A stretch of 64,000 nt of DNA from Flavivirga jejuensis (GTDB taxonomy: Bacteria > Bacteroidota > Bacteroidia > Flavobacteriales > Flavobacteriaceae), in assembly GCF_030540765.1 (NCBI RefSeq), contig NZ_JAUOEL010000002.1:434001-498000 (forward strand). The letters are read 5' to 3'. A model generated the notes under the pieces. It made no database searches, was not told where the DNA came from, and saw only the letters and a program-made list of their open reading frames with translations. Shown one piece after another: positions 1 through 9,983 of the stretch (position 1 is the stretch's first letter; each line of letters starts with the position of its first letter). Both the position numbers and the translations under genes were made by a program.

Positions 1-88
1 ACTTTTTAAAATTTTTATTCTGCAATCTGGTTTTCTCATTAATAATTGCATAAATAACTAATAGTAATGACTAATAGATAATAACGTT

Positions 89-838
89 ATGCAATACGGA
101 ATTTGTAATTTAAGCATTGTTCCTCTTAGAGATGAGCCTGCAGACACTAGTGAACTTGTATCACAAGTAATCTATGGCGAAATTTTTAAAGTCTTAGAAC
201 AACGCAAAAACTGGAGTAAAATTCGTTTAGCATTTGATGCTTACGAAGGTTGGGTAGATAACAAACAATATCTCGAAATTACAGAAGAAGTTTACAAATC
301 TTTAAATAAGGAAACTCCGAAACTCTCGGCAGACTTAGTAGAGTTTATAGAGGATAATAACAACCAATTACACCCTATTTTATTAGGCTCTACCTTAAAT
401 GGACTGTCCCATTTAAATCATAAGTACGAAGGGCTTTTTTTTGAGGGTAAAAAAGCAAAAAGCAACATTGTTCAAACGGCATTTTCATATTTAAACACGC
501 CATATCTTTGGGGTGGAAAAACACCATTTGGTATCGATTGCTCTGGCTTTACTCAAATGGTTTATAAATTAAACGGTTATAAAATATTAAGAGATGCATC
601 ACAGCAAGCAACTCAGGGAGAAGCTTTAAGTTTTATTGAAGAAAGCGAACCTGGCGATTTAGCTTTTTTTGATAATAACGAAGGTGTTATAACCCATGTT
701 GGTATTATAATGAAAGACAACTACGTTATACATGCACATGGAAAAGTTAGGATTGATAGATTAGACCACTCTGGTATTTATAATGTTGACAAAAAAACAC
801 ATACCCATAAGTTACGTGTCATTAAAAAAGTAATCTAA
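89..838 (+). CDS. SH3-domain NlpC/P60 cysteine peptidase (peptidoglycan hydrolase)
   Basis: Predicted cell-wall endopeptidase that cleaves peptide stems of peptidoglycan. The N-terminus (about residues 1-65) resembles a bacterial SH3 domain. The C-terminal half is an NlpC/P60 (C40) domain with the expected catalytic residues: Cys151 in DCSGF, His203 in THVGI and a third polar residue at His215 in HAHG. The WGGKTPFGIDCSG block is typical of the family. No signal peptide is visible, so it may act in the cytoplasm (for example on recycled muropeptides) or leave by another route. At 249 aa it is full length for the flavobacterial form. A shared terminator separates it from the convergent TPR gene. 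Domain assignment is firm; the substrate is inferred. Confidence 0.9.
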   Translation: MQYGICNLSIVPLRDEPADTSELVSQVIYGEIFKVLEQRKNWSKIRLAFDAYEGWVDNKQYLEITEEVYKSLNKETPKLSADLVEFIEDNNNQLHPILLGSTLNGLSHLNHKYEGLFFEGKKAKSNIVQTAFSYLNTPYLWGGKTPFGIDCSGFTQMVYKLNGYKILRDASQQATQGEALSFIEESEPGDLAFFDNNEGVITHVGIIMKDNYVIHAHGKVRIDRLDHSGIYNVDKKTHTHKLRVIKKVI

Positions 839-841
839 TAA

Positions 842-872
842 AAAAAGGAGCAAATTAAATTTGCTCCTTTTC
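842..872. terminator. Bidirectional intrinsic terminator
   Basis: A near-perfect palindrome has arms AAAGGAGCAAAT and ATTTGCTCCTTT around a short AT centre. It has A-rich sequence on its left and T-rich sequence on its right, so it can stop transcription from both convergent genes (the NlpC gene and the TPR gene). Confidence 0.8.
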
Positions 873-893
873 ATATATATTAAGTAATCGATA

Positions 894-2153
894 CTAGTTG
901 CTACCTTCGGCTTCAAGAGTTTCAACCTTTCCTTTCAAATCTTTATACTTATCGGTTTCTCCAAGAATACTATAAATATTCATCAATGTTTTTGCTGCAC
1001 TAAGACTATTTGGATTAATCTCGAGTGCTTTAGATAAATAAGGTATAGCTTCTCTATAAAGGTTTTGACGTTTCTCTCTCAATTCATCATAACGCTTATT
1101 ATCAGCTCTAGAAGTTCCTAATCCATTCATTTCTTTAATTATAGATTCTTCTTTATTTAAAACTAAAGCCGCTAAATTTATATAGGCGTTTATATATTTT
1201 GGATCTAACTCTATTGCTTTTTCATAATACTGCATAGCTTCTGCAGACTGTTCAGATTCTGATGCTATAACACCTAAATTATATTGCAATTCAGGGTTAG
1301 TAGGATCCATTTGCGTTGCTTTCTCTAACAATTTTTTAAACTGCTCTGTATTGCCCATTTTATAATGAACGTTCGCTTCAGATAATATCAAATTAACATC
1401 ATTAGGACTTTCTGCTCTTGCTTCTTTCATAGCTGCAATTGCTTTTTCATTATCCCCTTTGTTAACATATATAAGCGCAACATTTTTTACAATTTCTGGC
1501 TTTTTTGATTCAGAAATACGTTCTATTGGTTTAATATGTGTTTTAGCTTTAACAGAAATATCTCGTAGATCTTTATTAGTAAAACTCTCTTCTTTTTGTG
1601 TTTCAACATTAGTTGCTAAATACTGTGTCGAAATACCTGTGTATCCTAATTTTTTAAGCTCTTCATAAAGTGTTAAAGCTCTGTCATACTCATTAACATT
1701 AACTGCTGTTGCTGCAGCATAATAAAGAAATACCGTATCTCTTGATACAACTCTATAAGATTTTTCAAAAAATTGAGACGCATTTGAATAATCTTTTTTC
1801 TCATAGGCACCATTGCCTTTTAATAATAGATTATTAGCTATATCTTGTTTTAATGTATTAACTTCTGCTGAGTATCCAATTTCAACTTTATTTAAACTTA
1901 CTAAAGCCTCATCTATTTCCTCTATGGTTCCTTTACCACCAGCATAGAGAGCTTCAGAAGTTAAATAATTAAACTTCGACTTAGCCTTAGCATCCATACT
2001 AGACATTAATGCTTCTGCTTGTTTTAAAGCCGTTTTTGCTTCGGCATATTTTGTTCCTTTAATAGCTCTTTCTGCTGTTTTTAACTCTTTTTTTTGTGCG
2101 AATGTAAATACACTTACAGAAAGGGCTAAAGCTATGACTAACTGTTTTTTCAT
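894..2153 (-). CDS. Exported tetratricopeptide-repeat protein downstream of gyrA
   Basis: Begins with a Sec signal peptide (MKKQLVIALALSVSVFTFAQ, cut after about residue 19). The rest is helical and contains TPR units, clearest from about residue 225 to the end, with canonical pieces such as LGVIASESEQSAEAMQYYEK and ALEINPNSLSAAK. TPR arrays bind other proteins, so a periplasmic scaffold role is likely, but the partner cannot be read from sequence. It starts 17 bp after the gyrA stop on the same strand, implying co-transcription, a neighbour pair seen in other Flavobacteriaceae. No enzymatic motif is visible. The TPR assignment is confident; function is unknown. Confidence 0.85.
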   Translation of the reverse strand: MKKQLVIALALSVSVFTFAQKKELKTAERAIKGTKYAEAKTALKQAEALMSSMDAKAKSKFNYLTSEALYAGGKGTIEEIDEALVSLNKVEIGYSAEVNTLKQDIANNLLLKGNGAYEKKDYSNASQFFEKSYRVVSRDTVFLYYAAATAVNVNEYDRALTLYEELKKLGYTGISTQYLATNVETQKEESFTNKDLRDISVKAKTHIKPIERISESKKPEIVKNVALIYVNKGDNEKAIAAMKEARAESPNDVNLILSEANVHYKMGNTEQFKKLLEKATQMDPTNPELQYNLGVIASESEQSAEAMQYYEKAIELDPKYINAYINLAALVLNKEESIIKEMNGLGTSRADNKRYDELREKRQNLYREAIPYLSKALEINPNSLSAAKTLMNIYSILGETDKYKDLKGKVETLEAEGSN

Positions 2154-2170
2154 TTTATAAAATATTTTAA

Positions 2171-4735
2171 TTAATTTTCAGTATTATTATCTTCTTCTTC
2201 ATTATTATCAAGAGTTGTGCCACCCTCTAAACCATCAATATCTTCAATATTTTCAGAATCTTCTACCTCGTCTTCATCATGCATGACCTTAGCAACTGCT
2301 GCTATGGAATCGTTTCCTTTTAAATTGATTAGTTTAACACCTTGAGTAGCTCTACCCATAACTCGTAAATTTGCTATAACCATACGTATTGCGATACCAG
2401 ATTTATTAATGATCATTAAATCATCATTATCTGTCACACTTTTAATAGCTACCAAATTTCCTGTTTTCTCAGTAATGGAAATAGTTTTAACGCCTTTCCC
2501 GCCTCTATTTGTTATTCTATATACTGGTTCTCCATCTTCTGGATCGTCAATATAGGTACGTTTACCGTAACCGTTTTCTGAAACTACTAGTACAGACTCT
2601 TCTTGTGGGTTTTCGATAGTTACCATACCTATAACTTCATCTTTGTCATGGGCTAATCTAATACCTCTAACTCCAGAAGCACCGCGACCCATTGGTCTTG
2701 TTTTCGCTTCTTCAAAACGAATCGCTTTTCCAGATTTTAATGCCAACATAACTTGACTGGTACCTGTTGTTAATTTAGCTTCTAAAAGAACATCATCTTC
2801 TTTAATAGTAATGGCGTTAATACCATTAGTTCTAGGACGTGAGTACTGTTCTAAAGATGTTTTCTTAACTTGACCATTTTTAGTAGCCATAATAACATAA
2901 TGACTATTAATATACTCCTCGTTCTTCAAATCCTGAGTACAAATAAAAGCCATCACTTTATCATCCTGCTCAATATTTATCAAGTTTTGAATAGCTCTTC
3001 CTTTTGATGTTTTACTACCTTCTGGAATTTCATAAACACGCATCCAGAAACATTTTCCTTTTTGCGTAAAGAATAGCATGTATTGATGATTCGTTCCAAC
3101 AAATAAATGTTCTAAGAAGTCTTCGTTTCGTGTGGTTGATGCTTTTTGACCTACACCACCTCTATTTTGTGTTTTATACTCTGTAAGTGATGTACGTTTA
3201 ATATAACCTGCATGCGAAATGGTAATCACCACTTTTTCATCAGGAATCATATCTTCAATACTTAAATCGCCTCCTGCATATTCAATATTCGAACGACGCT
3301 CATCTCCATATTTATCTCTAACAACTTCCAATTCTTCCTTAATAATATCCATACGACGTTCTTTCTTGTCTAAGATATCCTTTAAGTCTTCAATGTTTTT
3401 CATTATGTCGTCATACTCAGAACGTAATTTGTCTTGCTCTAAACCTGTAAGTTGACGCAAACGCATCTCTACAATGGCTTTAGCCTGTATTTCGGAAAGT
3501 TCGAAACGTTTTATTAAACTTTCCCTTGCTTCATCTGCATTCGATGAAGCACGGATAATAGAAATAACTTCATCAATATTATCTGATGCTATAATTAATC
3601 CTTCTAATATATGAGCACGTTCTTCAGCTTTACGCAATTCATAAGTAGTACGTCTTACAACAACCTCGTGTCTATGCTCAACAAAATAATGAATCAGTTC
3701 TTTTAAGTTTAATAATTCTGGTTTCCCATTTACAAGCGCAATATTATTTACACTAAATGAAGACTGTAATGCTGTGTATTTAAATAATTTATTTAATACA
3801 ATATTTGGGATAGCATCTCGCTTTAAAACGTATACAATACGCATACCGTTTCTATCAGACTCATCACGAATTGTCGTAATCCCTTCCATTTTTTTCTCAT
3901 TTATCAAGTCAGCAGTTTTCTTAATCATGTCTGCTTTATTAACTTGATAAGGTATCTCGTCCACTATAATACACTCACGCCCATTAACCTCTTCTATGTT
4001 GGTTTTAGCGCGCATCACAATTCTACCTCGACCTGTATGAAATGCTTCTTTTACACCATCATATCCATATATAGTTCCACCTGTTGGAAAATCAGGCGCT
4101 TTAACATGTGTAATTAACTCATCGATTTCTATATCATTATTTTCTATATAAGCAATCGTTCCATTAACGACTTCTGTTAAATTGTGTGGTGGCATGTTAG
4201 TAGCCATACCAACGGCAATACCAGAGGCACCATTAACTAAAAGTCCGGGAATACGTGTTGGTAAAACAGTTGGTTCTTGTAACGTATCATCAAAGTTTAG
4301 TTTATGATCTACAGTTTCCTTTTCAATATCTGCTAACATATCTTCAGATATTTTGCGCATACGTGCTTCTGTATAACGCATTGCTGCAGGACTATCACCA
4401 TCTATAGAACCAAAGTTTCCTTGACCATCAATAAGCATATAACGTAAACTCCACTCTTGAGCCATACGCACCATAGCATCGTAAACAGACGAATCGCCAT
4501 GTGGGTGATATTTACCTAAAACTTCTCCAACTATTCTTGCGGATTTTTTATGTGCCGAATTGGCTCTAATACCCAGTTCATGCATACCATAAAGCACACG
4601 TCTATGAACTGGCTTTAAACCATCTCTTACATCTGGTAAAGCACGTGACACAATGACCGACATTGAATAATCAATGTATGCCGATTTCATCTCATCTTCA
4701 ATATTAATAGGGATCAATTTCTCTCCTTCTGCCAT
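2171..4735 (-). CDS. gyrA: DNA gyrase subunit A
   Basis: Catalytic breakage-reunion subunit of DNA gyrase, which introduces negative supercoils together with GyrB. The N-terminal domain is canonical: [19 protein letters not shown], then AAMRYTEAR with the active-site Tyr121. The C-terminal half carries beta-pinwheel blades ([21 protein letters not shown] and similar; GyrA-box-like), followed by a very acidic tail from about residue 820. At 854 aa it is the usual size. In the quinolone-determining region the residues equivalent to E. coli Ser83 and Asp87 are Ser82 and Asp86, so no classical resistance substitution is present. It leads a probable two-gene transcript with the TPR gene. Confidence 0.97.
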   Translation of the reverse strand: MAEGEKLIPINIEDEMKSAYIDYSMSVIVSRALPDVRDGLKPVHRRVLYGMHELGIRANSAHKKSARIVGEVLGKYHPHGDSSVYDAMVRMAQEWSLRYMLIDGQGNFGSIDGDSPAAMRYTEARMRKISEDMLADIEKETVDHKLNFDDTLQEPTVLPTRIPGLLVNGASGIAVGMATNMPPHNLTEVVNGTIAYIENNDIEIDELITHVKAPDFPTGGTIYGYDGVKEAFHTGRGRIVMRAKTNIEEVNGRECIIVDEIPYQVNKADMIKKTADLINEKKMEGITTIRDESDRNGMRIVYVLKRDAIPNIVLNKLFKYTALQSSFSVNNIALVNGKPELLNLKELIHYFVEHRHEVVVRRTTYELRKAEERAHILEGLIIASDNIDEVISIIRASSNADEARESLIKRFELSEIQAKAIVEMRLRQLTGLEQDKLRSEYDDIMKNIEDLKDILDKKERRMDIIKEELEVVRDKYGDERRSNIEYAGGDLSIEDMIPDEKVVITISHAGYIKRTSLTEYKTQNRGGVGQKASTTRNEDFLEHLFVGTNHQYMLFFTQKGKCFWMRVYEIPEGSKTSKGRAIQNLINIEQDDKVMAFICTQDLKNEEYINSHYVIMATKNGQVKKTSLEQYSRPRTNGINAITIKEDDVLLEAKLTTGTSQVMLALKSGKAIRFEEAKTRPMGRGASGVRGIRLAHDKDEVIGMVTIENPQEESVLVVSENGYGKRTYIDDPEDGEPVYRITNRGGKGVKTISITEKTGNLVAIKSVTDNDDLMIINKSGIAIRMVIANLRVMGRATQGVKLINLKGNDSIAAVAKVMHDEDEVEDSENIEDIDGLEGGTTLDNNEEEDNNTEN

Positions 4736-4997
4736 AAATAATTTAATTAAGTTTTATGTGTTTTTCAAAACATGCTAATATAACTATTTAGATAGTCATA
4801 GTAAGACTGTATAAAGTATTTTTCACGTTTTTTATTAACAATTTCATATTCTTTTTTAGTTAATAAGTATGCTTTAAAAAATTTTGATTTTATAAAGATT
4901 TTTTCGTCAATTAGCAACTTACTGACAATTTAAAGGTATAGTTTTTGCCTTTGGTAAAATGTTTTAGTATTTTTAATGCAGATAAGGACACTATTTT

Positions 4998-7544
4998 ATG
5001 GATGATAATTTTTCCCCAAGAGTAAAGGATGTAATTGCATACAGCAAAGAAGAAGCATTACGGTTAGGTCATGATTTTATTGGTACCGAACATTTAATGC
5101 TTGGACTTTTGCGTGATGGCAACGGCAAAGCCATTAATATATTAAATGCTTTAGATGTAGATTTAAATCATTTAAGACGTAAAGTTGAAATATTAAATCC
5201 TGCAAATCCAAATATTACTGTAACTTCAAATCAAAAAAAGAACTTACATCTTACAAGGCAAGCAGAACGTGCTTTAAAAACTACCTTTTTAGAGGCAAAA
5301 CTATTTCAAAGTACTTCTATTAATACAGCCCATCTATTACTCTGTATTTTAAGAAATGAAAATGATCCTACAACTAAACTTTTAAACAAACTAAGAGTTG
5401 ACTATGATAATGTTAAAGAACAATTCAAGCTTATGATTACAAACGACAATGATTATATAGAACCAAAATCTGAATTTCAAGATGATGATATGAATGCTGA
5501 AGACGATACCACAAAGGACAATATTTTTAACACGCCTACAGGCAAAACGAACAAGAAGTCTAAAACACCTGTTTTAGATAATTTTGGTCGGGATTTAACA
5601 GCGATGGCAGAAGAAGGGAAGTTAGACCCTGTAGTTGGTCGCGAAAAGGAGATACAACGTGTCTCACAAGTTTTAAGTAGACGTAAAAAGAACAACCCTC
5701 TTTTAATTGGTGAGCCTGGTGTTGGTAAGTCTGCCATAGCCGAAGGTTTAGCCCTTAGAATTGTAAAACGAAAAGTATCAAGGATTCTTTTTAATAAACG
5801 TGTTGTAACTTTAGATCTAGCAAGTTTAGTTGCTGGTACAAAATATCGCGGACAATTTGAAGAACGCATGAAAGCGGTTATGAATGAACTTGAAAAGAAT
5901 GACGATGTCATCCTTTTTATTGACGAAATACATACCATAGTTGGTGCTGGTGGAGCAACAGGAAGTTTAGATGCTTCTAATATGTTTAAACCTGCTTTAG
6001 CCCGTGGGGAAATTCAATGTATTGGTGCCACTACTTTAGATGAATACAGACAATATATTGAAAAAGATGGTGCGTTAGAACGTCGTTTTCAGAAAGTGAT
6101 TGTTGAACCAACGACAGTTGAAGAAACTATCGAAATCCTTAATAATATAAAAGGCAAATACGAAGAACATCATAACGTTGATTATACACAAGAAGCTATT
6201 GAAGCTTGTGTTAAATTAACTAATAGATACATGACTGAGCGTTTTTTACCAGACAAAGCCATTGATGCTTTAGATGAGGCAGGCTCTCGGGTACACATAA
6301 CTAATATAGATGTTCCTAAACAAATTTTAGAGCTCGAAAAGCAACTAGAAGGCATTAAAGAAACTAAAAATGCTGTTGTAAGAAAGCAAAAATATGAAGA
6401 AGCAGCTAAACTTAGAGATGACGAAAAACGCATTGAAAAAGAATTGGTTATTGCTCAAGAAAAATGGGAAGAAGATACCAAACAACATAGAGAAGTTGTA
6501 ACTGAAGATAATGTTGCCGATGTCGTTTCTATGATGACGGGCGTGCCAGTCAATAGAATTGCACAAACAGAAATTAATAAACTTGCCGAACTACCAAACC
6601 TTATAAAAGGAAAAGTAATAGGGCAAGACAATGCTGTTGCTAAGGTAGTTAAAGCCATTCAGCGTAATCGTGCCGGACTTAAAGATCCTAATAAACCAAT
6701 CGGTTCATTTATCTTTTTAGGTCAAACAGGTGTTGGTAAAACGCAATTAGCAAAAGTATTGTCTAGAGAGTTATTTGATAGCGAAGAATCACTTGTTAGA
6801 ATTGATATGAGTGAGTATATGGAGAAATTTGCTATTTCTAGATTAGTTGGAGCACCTCCAGGTTATGTTGGATACGAAGAAGGTGGTCAATTAACCGAAA
6901 AAGTAAGACGTAAACCATATGCTGTTATATTATTGGATGAGATTGAAAAAGCACATCCCGATGTCTTTAACATGCTACTTCAAGTGCTTGATGATGGCTA
7001 CTTGACCGATAGTTTAGGTAGAAAAATTGATTTTAGAAACACGATCATAATTATGACCTCTAATATTGGTGCCAGAAAACTTAAAGATTTTGGTACAGGT
7101 ATTGGCTTCGGTACGGCATCACAAAAAGCTCAAGAAGATGCTAATGCTAGAGGCGTTATTGAAAACGCACTAAAAAAATCGTTTGCTCCAGAGTTTTTAA
7201 ATAGAATTGATGATGTTGTCGTTTTTAATGCTTTAGAAAAAGAAGACATCAACAAAATTATTGATATCGAATTAGAAAAACTTTTAACAAGAATTAAAGG
7301 TTTAGGTTATATTTTAAAAATTAGCAATAGCGCTAAAGATTATATTGCCGAAAAAGGGTTCGATAAACAATATGGCGCAAGACCACTAAAGAGAGCTATT
7401 CAAAAATATGTTGAAGATGCTTTAGCTGAAGAAATTGTAGCATCACATCTTCAAGAAGGTGACCATATTAATATTGATTTTAATAAGAAAACTAAGGAAT
7501 TAAGTATTACAATCAAAAAAGCTGAAAGGCCCACAGAATCTTAA
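4998..7544 (+). CDS. clpC: ATP-dependent Clp protease, ATPase subunit ClpC
   Basis: Class I Hsp100 unfoldase that feeds substrates to ClpP. Order: double Clp_N repeat (about 1-145), acidic linker (about 150-175), first AAA+ module with Walker A GEPGVGKS at 238-245 and Walker B ILFIDE, a UVR-type coiled middle segment (YEEAAKLRDDEKR), second AAA+ module with GQTGVGKT at 575-582 and ILLDEIEKAH, and a ClpP-docking IGF tripeptide at 702-704. The middle domain and IGF loop separate it from ClpB, which lacks ClpP docking. Length of 848 aa fits ClpC. It is divergent from gyrA across 262 bp and ends at a strong terminator. No CtsR/McsA-type genes are adjacent. Confidence 0.95.
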   Translation: MDDNFSPRVKDVIAYSKEEALRLGHDFIGTEHLMLGLLRDGNGKAINILNALDVDLNHLRRKVEILNPANPNITVTSNQKKNLHLTRQAERALKTTFLEAKLFQSTSINTAHLLLCILRNENDPTTKLLNKLRVDYDNVKEQFKLMITNDNDYIEPKSEFQDDDMNAEDDTTKDNIFNTPTGKTNKKSKTPVLDNFGRDLTAMAEEGKLDPVVGREKEIQRVSQVLSRRKKNNPLLIGEPGVGKSAIAEGLALRIVKRKVSRILFNKRVVTLDLASLVAGTKYRGQFEERMKAVMNELEKNDDVILFIDEIHTIVGAGGATGSLDASNMFKPALARGEIQCIGATTLDEYRQYIEKDGALERRFQKVIVEPTTVEETIEILNNIKGKYEEHHNVDYTQEAIEACVKLTNRYMTERFLPDKAIDALDEAGSRVHITNIDVPKQILELEKQLEGIKETKNAVVRKQKYEEAAKLRDDEKRIEKELVIAQEKWEEDTKQHREVVTEDNVADVVSMMTGVPVNRIAQTEINKLAELPNLIKGKVIGQDNAVAKVVKAIQRNRAGLKDPNKPIGSFIFLGQTGVGKTQLAKVLSRELFDSEESLVRIDMSEYMEKFAISRLVGAPPGYVGYEEGGQLTEKVRRKPYAVILLDEIEKAHPDVFNMLLQVLDDGYLTDSLGRKIDFRNTIIIMTSNIGARKLKDFGTGIGFGTASQKAQEDANARGVIENALKKSFAPEFLNRIDDVVVFNALEKEDINKIIDIELEKLLTRIKGLGYILKISNSAKDYIAEKGFDKQYGARPLKRAIQKYVEDALAEEIVASHLQEGDHINIDFNKKTKELSITIKKAERPTES

Positions 7545-7584
7545 AACCCCATAATAATAAAAAGCCAAAAACAAATTCCATATT

Positions 7585-7624
7585 AAAGTCCTATATTCAA
7601 GAAGAATATAGGACTTTTTTTTTG
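7585..7624 (+). terminator. Strong intrinsic terminator after clpC
   Basis: A 14-bp perfect stem (7585-7598 AAAGTCCTATATTC with 7604-7617) closes a 5-nt loop and runs into a T tract ending near 7624. It isolates clpC from the ECF operon that follows. Confidence 0.9.
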
Positions 7625-7678
7625 CAAAACTGTAACAAAAGATAACAGCTACCATCTATATTATAACAATTTGTTTTT

Positions 7679-8239
7679 TTGACGCCAACTAAATTAAATA
7701 TCGAACAGCTTGTTGAGCTTTGTAAATCTGGAAACCAATCTGCACAATTGGAAATATATAACAGATATTATAAAGCCATGTACAATGCCTCTTTCAGAAT
7801 TGTAAAAGACAGTTTTGAAGCAGAAGATATTATGCAAGATTCATTTTTAATGGCTTTTACAAAACTAAATAACCTTAAAGAATCAAAAATATTTGGACCA
7901 TGGTTAAAACGAATTGTTATAAATAATAGTATTTATCATTATAAAAAGAATAACAAAAACAAAGAAGTTCCTTTAGATGATGTTTTATATAAGATAGAAG
8001 ATAATAATAATGGGATAGATAGCAATTACGAATTTACAAATATAAAGGCGAAGCAAATTTTAAACACTATAAAATCATTAAAAGATACTTATAGAATCGC
8101 TTTAACCTTAAACTTAATCGAAGGCTACGATTATGAAGAAATAAGTAATATTTTAAATATTACCAATGCTAATTGCAGAACAACTATTTCCAGAGCCAAG
8201 GAAAGTTTAAGAACAAAATTACATACGGTTTATGAATAA
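7679..8239 (+). CDS. ECF-family RNA polymerase sigma-70 factor
   Basis: Extracytoplasmic-function sigma factor of 186 aa. Region 2 is visible around residues 20-75 (DSFEAEDIMQDSFLMAF). Region 4 is at about 130-180 with the helix-turn-helix YEEISNILNITNANCRTTIS. The only upstream start consistent with region 2 is a TTG at 7679; the first in-frame ATG (codon 33) would remove part of sigma region 2. A TATAACAATTTG stretch lies just upstream of the TTG. The next gene overlaps by 8 bp and encodes a single-pass membrane protein, the classic sigma/anti-sigma layout. Likely regulon members include the two exported repeat proteins immediately downstream; that is inference. Confidence 0.9.
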   Translation: MTPTKLNIEQLVELCKSGNQSAQLEIYNRYYKAMYNASFRIVKDSFEAEDIMQDSFLMAFTKLNNLKESKIFGPWLKRIVINNSIYHYKKNNKNKEVPLDDVLYKIEDNNNGIDSNYEFTNIKAKQILNTIKSLKDTYRIALTLNLIEGYDYEEISNILNITNANCRTTISRAKESLRTKLHTVYE

Positions 8240-8804
8240 GGACACGATAGAGCAACTATTTAAAAAATATGAAACTGATTTCGATATAGAAAATCCAGAA
8301 TCTAATCATACAGAGCGTTTTTTAGACAAATTAAACAAACAAAGCGAGCTACAACTAATTAAAGTTGATAAACAAAGGCGTCGTTTATGGAAACCATTAA
8401 TTGGTGTAGCCGCTTCTGTAATATTATTAATAACCCTTTTTATAGGGTCACAACAAGATCCCAGTTATAGTGAGTTAGCCAGTGTATCGCCTAAAATGGC
8501 AGAAACAGAAGACTTTTTCACACTAACAATAGCTGAAGAATTAAGTAAAATTAAGAGCGAAGATTCGCCTGAAGCTCAGACGCTAATTCAGGATACCATA
8601 GAGCGTATAAATGCATTAGAAGAAAACTATAAATCTTTAAAAATAGATTTAACCGAAAGTGGCGATGACAGCAGGGTTATCTATGCTATGATTTCCAACT
8701 TTCAAAACAGGATAGACATATTACAAAATGCTTTAGAGCAAATTGAAAACATAAAAAAATTAAATAATCAATCACGTGAAATAATATCTAACATCAATAT
8801 TTAA
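8232..8804 (+). CDS. Putative anti-sigma factor, single-pass membrane protein
   Basis: Its start overlaps the ECF sigma gene by 8 bp, indicating translational coupling. The 190-aa protein has a charged N-terminal cytoplasmic part (1-50), one transmembrane helix (about 53-72, WKPLIGVAASVILLITLF) and an exported Glu/Lys/Asn-rich helical part (about 75-190) with heptad-like spacing suggesting a coiled coil. No zinc-binding anti-sigma motif (HxxxCxxC) is visible, so the identification rests on position and topology. Related flavobacterial operons show the same order. The signal sensed is unknown. Confidence 0.75.
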   Translation: MNKDTIEQLFKKYETDFDIENPESNHTERFLDKLNKQSELQLIKVDKQRRRLWKPLIGVAASVILLITLFIGSQQDPSYSELASVSPKMAETEDFFTLTIAEELSKIKSEDSPEAQTLIQDTIERINALEENYKSLKIDLTESGDDSRVIYAMISNFQNRIDILQNALEQIENIKKLNNQSREIISNINI

Positions 8805-8868
8805 TGATACGAAAATCATTAATTAAGACATTACATATGTCAATTAAAAAACAATTAAAATCGATCAT

Positions 8869-9957
8869 ATGAAACGAGCACTACAATTTAAAATATTAAT
8901 ATTATTTTTAATATTACCGCTATTTTCTACTGCCTCGTCAACAGAAACAAAAGGCAAATACACAAAAAAGAAGACCATTAATAAAGAATACTCTGTAACA
9001 TCAAACGCTATGCTAAGTGTAGATAATAGCTATGGAAATATCGATATTATAACTTGGAATGAGAACAGAGTCGTTTTTGAAATTACTGTCACAACCACTG
9101 GTAATGATGAAGAAAAAGTTCAAGAAAAACTAGACGATATAACAGTTATTTTTGAAGCATCTTCTAATAATATTTCTGCACAAACAAGATTTGGAGAGAG
9201 AAAATCAAGTTCTTGGTGGAGTTGGAAAAACAACAATAAAGTTAGTATGAAAATTAACTACATTGTTAAAATCCCTTTCACAAGTAATATAAACCTAAAT
9301 AACGATTACGGCAGTATTAACATAGACAAACTTGAAGGTCAAGCAAAAATAAATTGCGATTATGGTAAAATTACCACTAAAGAATTAATGGCAGATAACA
9401 ATGTAATAACCTTCGATTATACAAAAAACTGTTATTTTGAATATATAAAAAGCGGTAAAATAAATGCAGATTATAGTGGTTTCACTGTATCAAAAACAAA
9501 CAAATTAGATATTAATGCAGACTATACAAATTCTAAAATTGAAATAGCCGAAAACGTTAATTATAATTGTGATTATGGTAAAATAAAAATTGGTAAAGCA
9601 AATAATATTACTGGAAATGGTGATTATTTAACAACTATTATTGGCGATGTTTATAAAAATATAATTCTTAAAGCAGACTATGGGTCTATAAAAATAAATA
9701 GAATGACTGAAAATGCTGAAAACGTAGATATAAAATCTGATTATGTTGGTATAAAAATAGGCTACGCACCAGCATATAATTTCAATTTTAATATCAATTT
9801 AAAATATGGATCATTAAATGGCGACGAATTAGAATTCACAAAGAAAATAAAAAAATCTGGAGACAAACTTTATGTAGGTTATTATGGTAATAAAACATCA
9901 GGTAACTCCATTAATATTGAATCCGATTACGGCAGCATATCTCTTTATAAAAATTAA
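8869..9957 (+). CDS. Exported DYG-repeat protein (DUF4097-like, predicted beta-helix)
   Basis: The 362-aa protein has an N-terminal signal sequence (hydrophobic 7-24). From about residue 45 it is built from roughly eleven degenerate units containing D-Y-G or D-Y (DNSYGNIDI, NNDYGSINI, NCDYGKITT, KADYGSIKI, ESDYGSISLY) spaced about 20 residues apart, the pattern expected of stacked beta-helix coils. It resembles the DUF4097 beta-strand-repeat family. It lies 64 bp after the anti-sigma gene and 26 bp before the GIN-domain gene, so the four genes form one operon. A cell-envelope structural or adhesive role is plausible but not demonstrated. A short WSWK cluster near residue 110 is unusual in an otherwise Asn/Lys-rich chain. 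Confidence 0.75.
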   Translation: MKRALQFKILILFLILPLFSTASSTETKGKYTKKKTINKEYSVTSNAMLSVDNSYGNIDIITWNENRVVFEITVTTTGNDEEKVQEKLDDITVIFEASSNNISAQTRFGERKSSSWWSWKNNNKVSMKINYIVKIPFTSNINLNNDYGSINIDKLEGQAKINCDYGKITTKELMADNNVITFDYTKNCYFEYIKSGKINADYSGFTVSKTNKLDINADYTNSKIEIAENVNYNCDYGKIKIGKANNITGNGDYLTTIIGDVYKNIILKADYGSIKINRMTENAENVDIKSDYVGIKIGYAPAYNFNFNINLKYGSLNGDELEFTKKIKKSGDKLYVGYYGNKTSGNSINIESDYGSISLYKN

Positions 9958-9983
9958 TTCATCAATAATAAATCATTAAACAC

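Noticed and set aside
2171-4735. Quinolone-resistance substitution in gyrA
   Set aside because: The residues equivalent to E. coli Ser83 and Asp87 are Ser and Asp here.
5477-6658. Several minus-strand open frames inside clpC
   Set aside because: Antisense shadows of a well-supported gene, with Ser/Phe-rich translations lacking motifs.
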